In this document: one piece after another, positions 60,718 through 64,000 of the stretch
Layout of the letters: the number at the start of each line of letters is the position of its first letter
How positions within the stretch are numbered: position 1 is the stretch's first letter
Assembly: GCA_947625195.1 (NCBI GenBank)
Contig: CANQNK010000013.1
Coordinates: 1 to 64,000, forward strand
DNA: 64,000 nt
Direction: 5' to 3'
Origin: an uncultured Clostridia bacterium
GTDB taxonomy: Bacteria > Bacillota > Clostridia > Oscillospirales > Ruminococcaceae
Translations under genes and position numbers: made by a program
The notes under the pieces: model-generated
Seen by the model: the letters and a program-made list of their open reading frames with translations, nothing else
Database searches by the model: none
What the model was told of the DNA's origin: nothing

Positions 60718-60957
60718 CTAGAGTAACTCAAAAGAATCTTCCGCATCTATCCGCACCTGTAAATTACCATCAAGATAAAGACGGGCATATTCCAATGGCT
60801 CATCAATAGCCAGTGCATTTAATGCGCACTCTGAACCGGGAATAATCTTTAAATCTTTTTCTGCTTCCCAACAGTCAATCCGCAGAAGATAGCCTGCGGC
60901 AGTTGCTATATCAATGCTGTTGTGGTGTATGTTGTATTCAGCATATATGATGTTCAT
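60718..60957 (-). CDS. DUF6061-like small protein of mobile elements
   Basis: 79 acidic residues: IIYAEYNIHHNSIDIATAAG, YLLRIDCWEAEKDL, and DEPLEYARLYLDGNLQVRID. The pattern (sheet-forming start, ALAIDEPLEYARLYLDG near the end) resembles DUF6061 proteins common on conjugative elements. Function unknown. ATG 60957 has GAGGATG upstream. It has no neighbour from the same element except the 18-aa frame, so it is probably an element relic. Confidence 0.7.
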   Translation of the reverse strand: MNIIYAEYNIHHNSIDIATAAGYLLRIDCWEAEKDLKIIPGSECALNALAIDEPLEYARLYLDGNLQVRIDAEDSFELL

Positions 60958-61233
60958 TTTACAATCATCCTCTTTTCCTTAAAATTTTTGAAAGCATTTC
61001 AATCAGTTCTTTCTGCCCTGTCCATAATATGTTATAATTTGTTACAGGTTTTTCTTTCCCTTATTTTTGCTCTTATGAGAGTTCATAACGTAAGGGAAAA
61101 GGATATAACACAAAGGAAAGTCTAAGGGCAAGCTCACTCACTATAAATTTAACATTTTCAAGGGCTTGCGGACTTTTTGAAGATAAAATATAAAGGTTAT
61201 TAAATGATAAGAAATAGGTCTTATCAGAATTCA
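60958..61233. other. Intergenic region upstream of the GT2 gene
   Basis: About 280 bases with no credible gene. A hairpin GGCAAGC/GGCTTGC at about 61128-61175 followed by ACTTTTTG looks like an orphan plus-strand terminator, another sign of a removed or decayed gene. The GT2 promoter follows at 61234. Confidence 0.5.
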
Positions 61234-61262
61234 TTGACAAAATACCCGTTATATAGTAAAAT
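61234..61262 (+). promoter_or_regulatory. Promoter of the GT2 gene
   Basis: TTGACA (61234-61239), 17-nt spacer, TAAAAT (61257-61262), 33 nt before ATG 61296. Confidence 0.85.
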
Positions 61263-61295
61263 GTTTACAATGAATTTTTAAGCGGGTAATTTTAT

Positions 61296-62141
61296 ATGGA
61301 TATGGATTTTATAAGAAAAAATCTGCCGCCTTACAGCGTTTTGATGTCGGTTTATGAAAAGGAAAAGCCTCAGAATCTTTCAGAGAGCCTAGAGAGCATT
61401 CTTTTGCAGACCGTTCCACCGGACGAGCTTATTTTGGTTTGCGACGGAAAGCTGACCGATGAACTCAACGTAATAATAAAAGCTTTTGAGAGTGAGTATC
61501 AGAAAATCTTTCGTTCGGTGCGCCTTCTGGAAAACGTCGGGACAGGAATGGCAGCCAACGAAGGGATAAAGGCGTGTCAGAATGAGCTTATCGCTAAGAT
61601 GGATTCGGACGACGTTTGCGTTCCCGACAGATTTCAGCGTCAGCTTATGATGTTTTTGAAAAATCCAAAGCTTGATATGGTAGGAGGATATATAGAAGAG
61701 TTTGACGATACCACAAAAGAGCCTATCGCAATAAAGAAAACTCCTATTTCTCATGAGGAAATTTTAAAATACGCACGCAGGCGCAGCCCCTTTAACAATC
61801 AAACGCTTATTTACAGAAAATCTTTTGCACAGAAGGTAGGAGGATATACCGATATTAAACGGTGCGAGGATTATGAGTTTATAACAAAGATGCTTATGGC
61901 GGGAGCTGTGGGCGAAAATATGCCTGAGGTGTTGGTGAGATACCGCGTTACTAAGGATAACTATAAGCGCCGCAAAAACTGGTCTAATACCAAAAGCTTT
62001 ATAAAGGTGCGTTGGGGGCTTTATAAAGCGCGATTTTCTTCTTTTTTGGATTTTTTAGTTCCTACCACCGCACAGCTTTTAATGTTCATTATGCCCGAAA
62101 GATTTACTAGTTGGGCATACAGAAAGTTTTTGAGAAGATAA
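61296..62141 (+). CDS. Family 2 glycosyltransferase
   Basis: Transfers a sugar from a nucleotide donor, inverting type. YSVLMSVYEKEKPQNLSESL, SILLQTVPPDELILVCDG, NVGTGMAANEGIKAC, and the metal-binding Asp motif AKMDSDDVCVPDRF mark the GT-A fold; RRSPFNNQTLIYRKSF and CEDYEFITKMLMAG are typical of AmsE-like enzymes. 281 residues. No membrane segment except perhaps a hydrophobic C-terminal patch (FLDFLVPTTAQLLMFIM), which may hold it at the membrane. It stands alone, so the glycan product is unknown. Confidence 0.9.
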   Translation: MDMDFIRKNLPPYSVLMSVYEKEKPQNLSESLESILLQTVPPDELILVCDGKLTDELNVIIKAFESEYQKIFRSVRLLENVGTGMAANEGIKACQNELIAKMDSDDVCVPDRFQRQLMMFLKNPKLDMVGGYIEEFDDTTKEPIAIKKTPISHEEILKYARRRSPFNNQTLIYRKSFAQKVGGYTDIKRCEDYEFITKMLMAGAVGENMPEVLVRYRVTKDNYKRRKNWSNTKSFIKVRWGLYKARFSSFLDFLVPTTAQLLMFIMPERFTSWAYRKFLRR

Positions 62142-62365
62142 TTGCATCTGTCAGGCAAATCGGGATTTGAAACCGTCAAAATTTTAAGCTGTTACCGACC
62201 ATTACAGGGTGATATTAAAATCCGCGGGGAGTCTTGAAAAAAGCATTTATCGCAGTTTGCTTGCCTTATCCCTTGATACGATTTCACTCGAAGTAACCCT
62301 TTCCATTACCCCTTATAAGGGCGAAAACAAGGGAAGAGAAATTTGATAACAAAGGAGAATAGAAT

Positions 62366-63286
62366 ATGAAAAACATAACTTTTGAAAAAGCCCGCAGATT
62401 TATCTACCGCAATGCCAGACCCGTAGACTTGGCGATCTTTAAGTATCACTTTGAAAATGGTTCCCGTGAAGATGTGCTGACCGCATTGTCTGCCTATCAG
62501 AATCCTGATGGCGGCTTTGGTTGGGGAATAGAAGCCGACAACTTCAACCCAAACTCGCTGCCAATGGGAGTGTGGAAAGCGACTGAGTATATCCGTGATA
62601 TCGGCGAAATTGAGCCGGAACATCCGATCATTCAAGGAATCTTACGCTATCTCGAAAGTGGTGACGGTTTTGATGAATCCCACAATCAGTGGATGAATAC
62701 AGTTCCGTCAAGCAACAACTACCCATGTGCATTTTGGTGGAAGTATACCGAAAACGGCAGCCTATTTGAATACAACCCGACTGCGGCGCTTGCAGGATCC
62801 ATTGTAAGATACGCAAAAAAGGGGAATGCTCTTTATGAAAAGGGGTTTCAAATTGTGAAAGAAGCTGCGGACTGGTTTATAAAAGATGCTCCGATAGAGC
62901 AGCATATTGCAAGGTGCTTTATCACTATGTATGATGACTGCAAAGATGCCGGTGCAATTCCTTTTGATGATGCTGCGTTTTTGTCAAAACTTAATGAAAT
63001 TGTTGACAAAAGTATCTGTCGAGATGTTTCACGCTGGGGCGAATATATTCCAAGGCCGTCAACATTTATTACTTCACGAAATTGCAGGTTTTACAACAAG
63101 GGTCTGAAAGAACTATGCCGTGCTGAGTGTGATTATATAAAAAACACTCAGCTTGATGACGGATCGTTCTATGTACCATGGCAATGGTGCAACTACAAGG
63201 AGTGGTACGTAGCAGAAAACTGGTGTAAATCTACTATTACCATTGAGAATATGCTGTTTCTGCGGGAGTTTGAATCTTCGGTGTGA
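62366..63286 (+). CDS. Prenyltransferase/terpene-cyclase-like alpha-toroid protein
   Basis: An all-helical protein with repeats like those of squalene-hopene cyclases and prenyltransferase beta subunits: SAYQNPDGGFGWGIEADNFN at residues 46-65 and NTQLDDGSFYVPWQWCNYKE near the C-terminus. The DxDD acid motif of class II cyclases is not visible, so catalysis is doubtful; it may be a binding protein with the same fold. 306 residues, no signal peptide. ATG 62366 follows AAAGGAGAATAGAAT. It is monocistronic in an accessory area, next to a repeat copy and a GNAT gene. Confidence 0.75.
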   Translation: MKNITFEKARRFIYRNARPVDLAIFKYHFENGSREDVLTALSAYQNPDGGFGWGIEADNFNPNSLPMGVWKATEYIRDIGEIEPEHPIIQGILRYLESGDGFDESHNQWMNTVPSSNNYPCAFWWKYTENGSLFEYNPTAALAGSIVRYAKKGNALYEKGFQIVKEAADWFIKDAPIEQHIARCFITMYDDCKDAGAIPFDDAAFLSKLNEIVDKSICRDVSRWGEYIPRPSTFITSRNCRFYNKGLKELCRAECDYIKNTQLDDGSFYVPWQWCNYKEWYVAENWCKSTITIENMLFLREFESSV

Positions 63287-63334
63287 TGTTTGCTTAAAAC
63301 ACTAGTATTTTCGCATCACACAGTTTGAGAGAGG

Positions 63335-63428
63335 AAAACTAGTGCGTCTTTACGGTGTAATTTTCCGCTTGGGGTATAAAATGTGTGCCGGGTTGGCAGC
63401 GATTGATTTATATAGGGTTGGAGATATG
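63335..63428 (+). repeat. Accessory-gene-associated repeat, copy 3
   Basis: About 95 bp, opposite in window orientation to copies 1 and 2 but again pointing into its gene. The plus strand reads TTACGGTGTAATTTTCCGCT, TGGGGTATAAAATGTGTGCC, GGGTTG and GGGTTGGAGATATGT. The inverse matches CCCGGCGCACGTTTTACACC and CAAGCGGAAAATTATACCG of copy 1. It ends 37 nt before the GNAT start. Confidence 0.75.
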
Positions 63429-63464
63429 TTTGCATGATTAACTATGATTTGCGGAGGAGCCTAT

Positions 63465-63911
63465 ATGATAGAAATATACGCCATGTCTCAAGAACATCAA
63501 TATTGGAAAGATACTCTATCGTTGGCTGCAAAATGCTCATGGGAAGCGGGACATTACTTGTCTCAAAAAATGGCAAATAATGAATTTCTCAAATGGGAAA
63601 GAGTATTTTGTGCCGTTGAAAATGGAAAAGTGGTGGGCTTTTGTACATTAACGGAAAAGGATGAGTTGCCATTAGAATATGACTTTACACCATTTATAGG
63701 TTTTGTTTTTGTTGACGAACAATATCGCGGCAAAAGATTATCGCAATTATTGATTGATAACGCAGTTTCCTATGCGCGTGAATTGGGGTATCAAAAAATA
63801 TACATTATGAGTGGAGAAATTGGATTATATGAAAAATACGGTTTTAAGAAGCTGGGAGATTACGAAACGATATATGGCACAGTAGACCAGCTTTTTGTTA
63901 AAACAATATGA
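63465..63911 (+). CDS. GNAT family N-acetyltransferase
   Basis: An acetyl-CoA-dependent acetyltransferase. The core is CAVENGKVVGFCTLTEKDEL, FIGFVFVDEQYRGKRLSQLL (acetyl-CoA loop motif A: RGKRLSQLL) and IYIMSGEIGLYEKYGFKKLG. ATG 63465 has GGAGGAGCCTAT just upstream; the frame from 63444 is an unsupported extension. 148 residues. The substrate is unknown; small GNAT proteins of this sort often modify antibiotics or peptides. The repeat copy 3 immediately precedes it, like the other two copies precede unrelated genes. Confidence 0.88.
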   Translation: MIEIYAMSQEHQYWKDTLSLAAKCSWEAGHYLSQKMANNEFLKWERVFCAVENGKVVGFCTLTEKDELPLEYDFTPFIGFVFVDEQYRGKRLSQLLIDNAVSYARELGYQKIYIMSGEIGLYEKYGFKKLGDYETIYGTVDQLFVKTI

Positions 63912-64000
63912 TAAGACATCATTCCGTTTATTAAAATAAGCAACCAGAAAAACTCCTCGCTCCGATATAAAAAGCTTTTATTTTTATAAAATTGAGCAGA

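Overview
The window looks like a chromosome segment from a cellulolytic, low-to-mid GC Clostridia member of the Ruminococcus/Oscillospiraceae type. The evidence is a secreted GH5 glycanase ending in a type I dockerin, a complete spoIIAA-spoIIAB-sigF operon, spoVAC, consensus sigma-A promoters, a CIRCE-controlled hrcA-grpE-dnaK-dnaJ operon, and strong AGGAGG ribosome binding sites. The genus assignment is inferred from gene content only.

Layout. (1) 1-2380 is the end of a mobile element: a truncated DUF6291-type gene, two unrecognised plus-strand genes and a 57-aa minus-strand gene. It abuts the 3' end of ssrA (tmRNA), a classic integration target. (2) 2381-12617 holds ssrA and smpB, a CHAP/SH3 cell-wall hydrolase, a Thr-rich lipoprotein, a signal-peptidase-like membrane protein, a cytidylate-kinase-like protein, a lone spoVAC, queT with a structured leader, fba and pfkA flanking a BspA-like protein, and a polysaccharide deacetylase. 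(3) 12756-19193 holds the spoIIA operon, the dockerin cellulase and an EF-G-like GTPase. (4) 19438-30948 holds an acyl-CoA synthetase, a YfhO membrane protein, a Ca2+-type P-ATPase, a degenerate-GGDEF/EAL protein, a prepilin peptidase and a PduL phosphotransacylase. (5) 31010-32229 is an AT-rich XRE repressor/membrane protein pair with paired palindromic operators. (6) 32294-37051 is the heat-shock operon. (7) 37263-37711 is a small XRE repressor beside clustered AGTC operators, a plus-strand promoter and a terminator, with no ORF between them: a candidate small RNA. (8) 37734-52101 is housekeeping: rnr, secG, a lipoprotein, an ACT/PFL pair, a PHP phosphatase, and the operon recG-mutS-like-dusB-methyltransferase-polA. 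(9) 52102-53660 is an accessory insertion (XRE and DUF3795 genes) with two copies of a ~150-bp noncoding repeat. (10) 53661-58805 holds ddl, murI, a DUF1934 gene, argS and fkbM. (11) 59041-64000 is accessory: a TetR/CPBP-protease operon with a palindromic operator, mobile-element remnants, a GT2 glycosyltransferase, a terpene-cyclase-like protein, and a GNAT gene preceded by the third copy of the repeat.

Most notable. The strongest candidates for something undescribed are the ~150-bp repeat, found in the same orientation immediately upstream of three unrelated accessory genes (possible cassette or mobile promoter module), and the XRE-flanked candidate sRNA carrying an anti-Shine-Dalgarno ACCTCC segment. 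Also worth attention are the two-operator XRE/membrane-protein module, the leader of queT (possible preQ1-class riboswitch), an unusual 32-nt Shine-Dalgarno-to-start interval bridged by a hairpin at 7262, and a sigF lacking its N-terminal region. No rRNA, tRNA or CRISPR array was seen. All family names come from reading motifs by eye; no database search was run.
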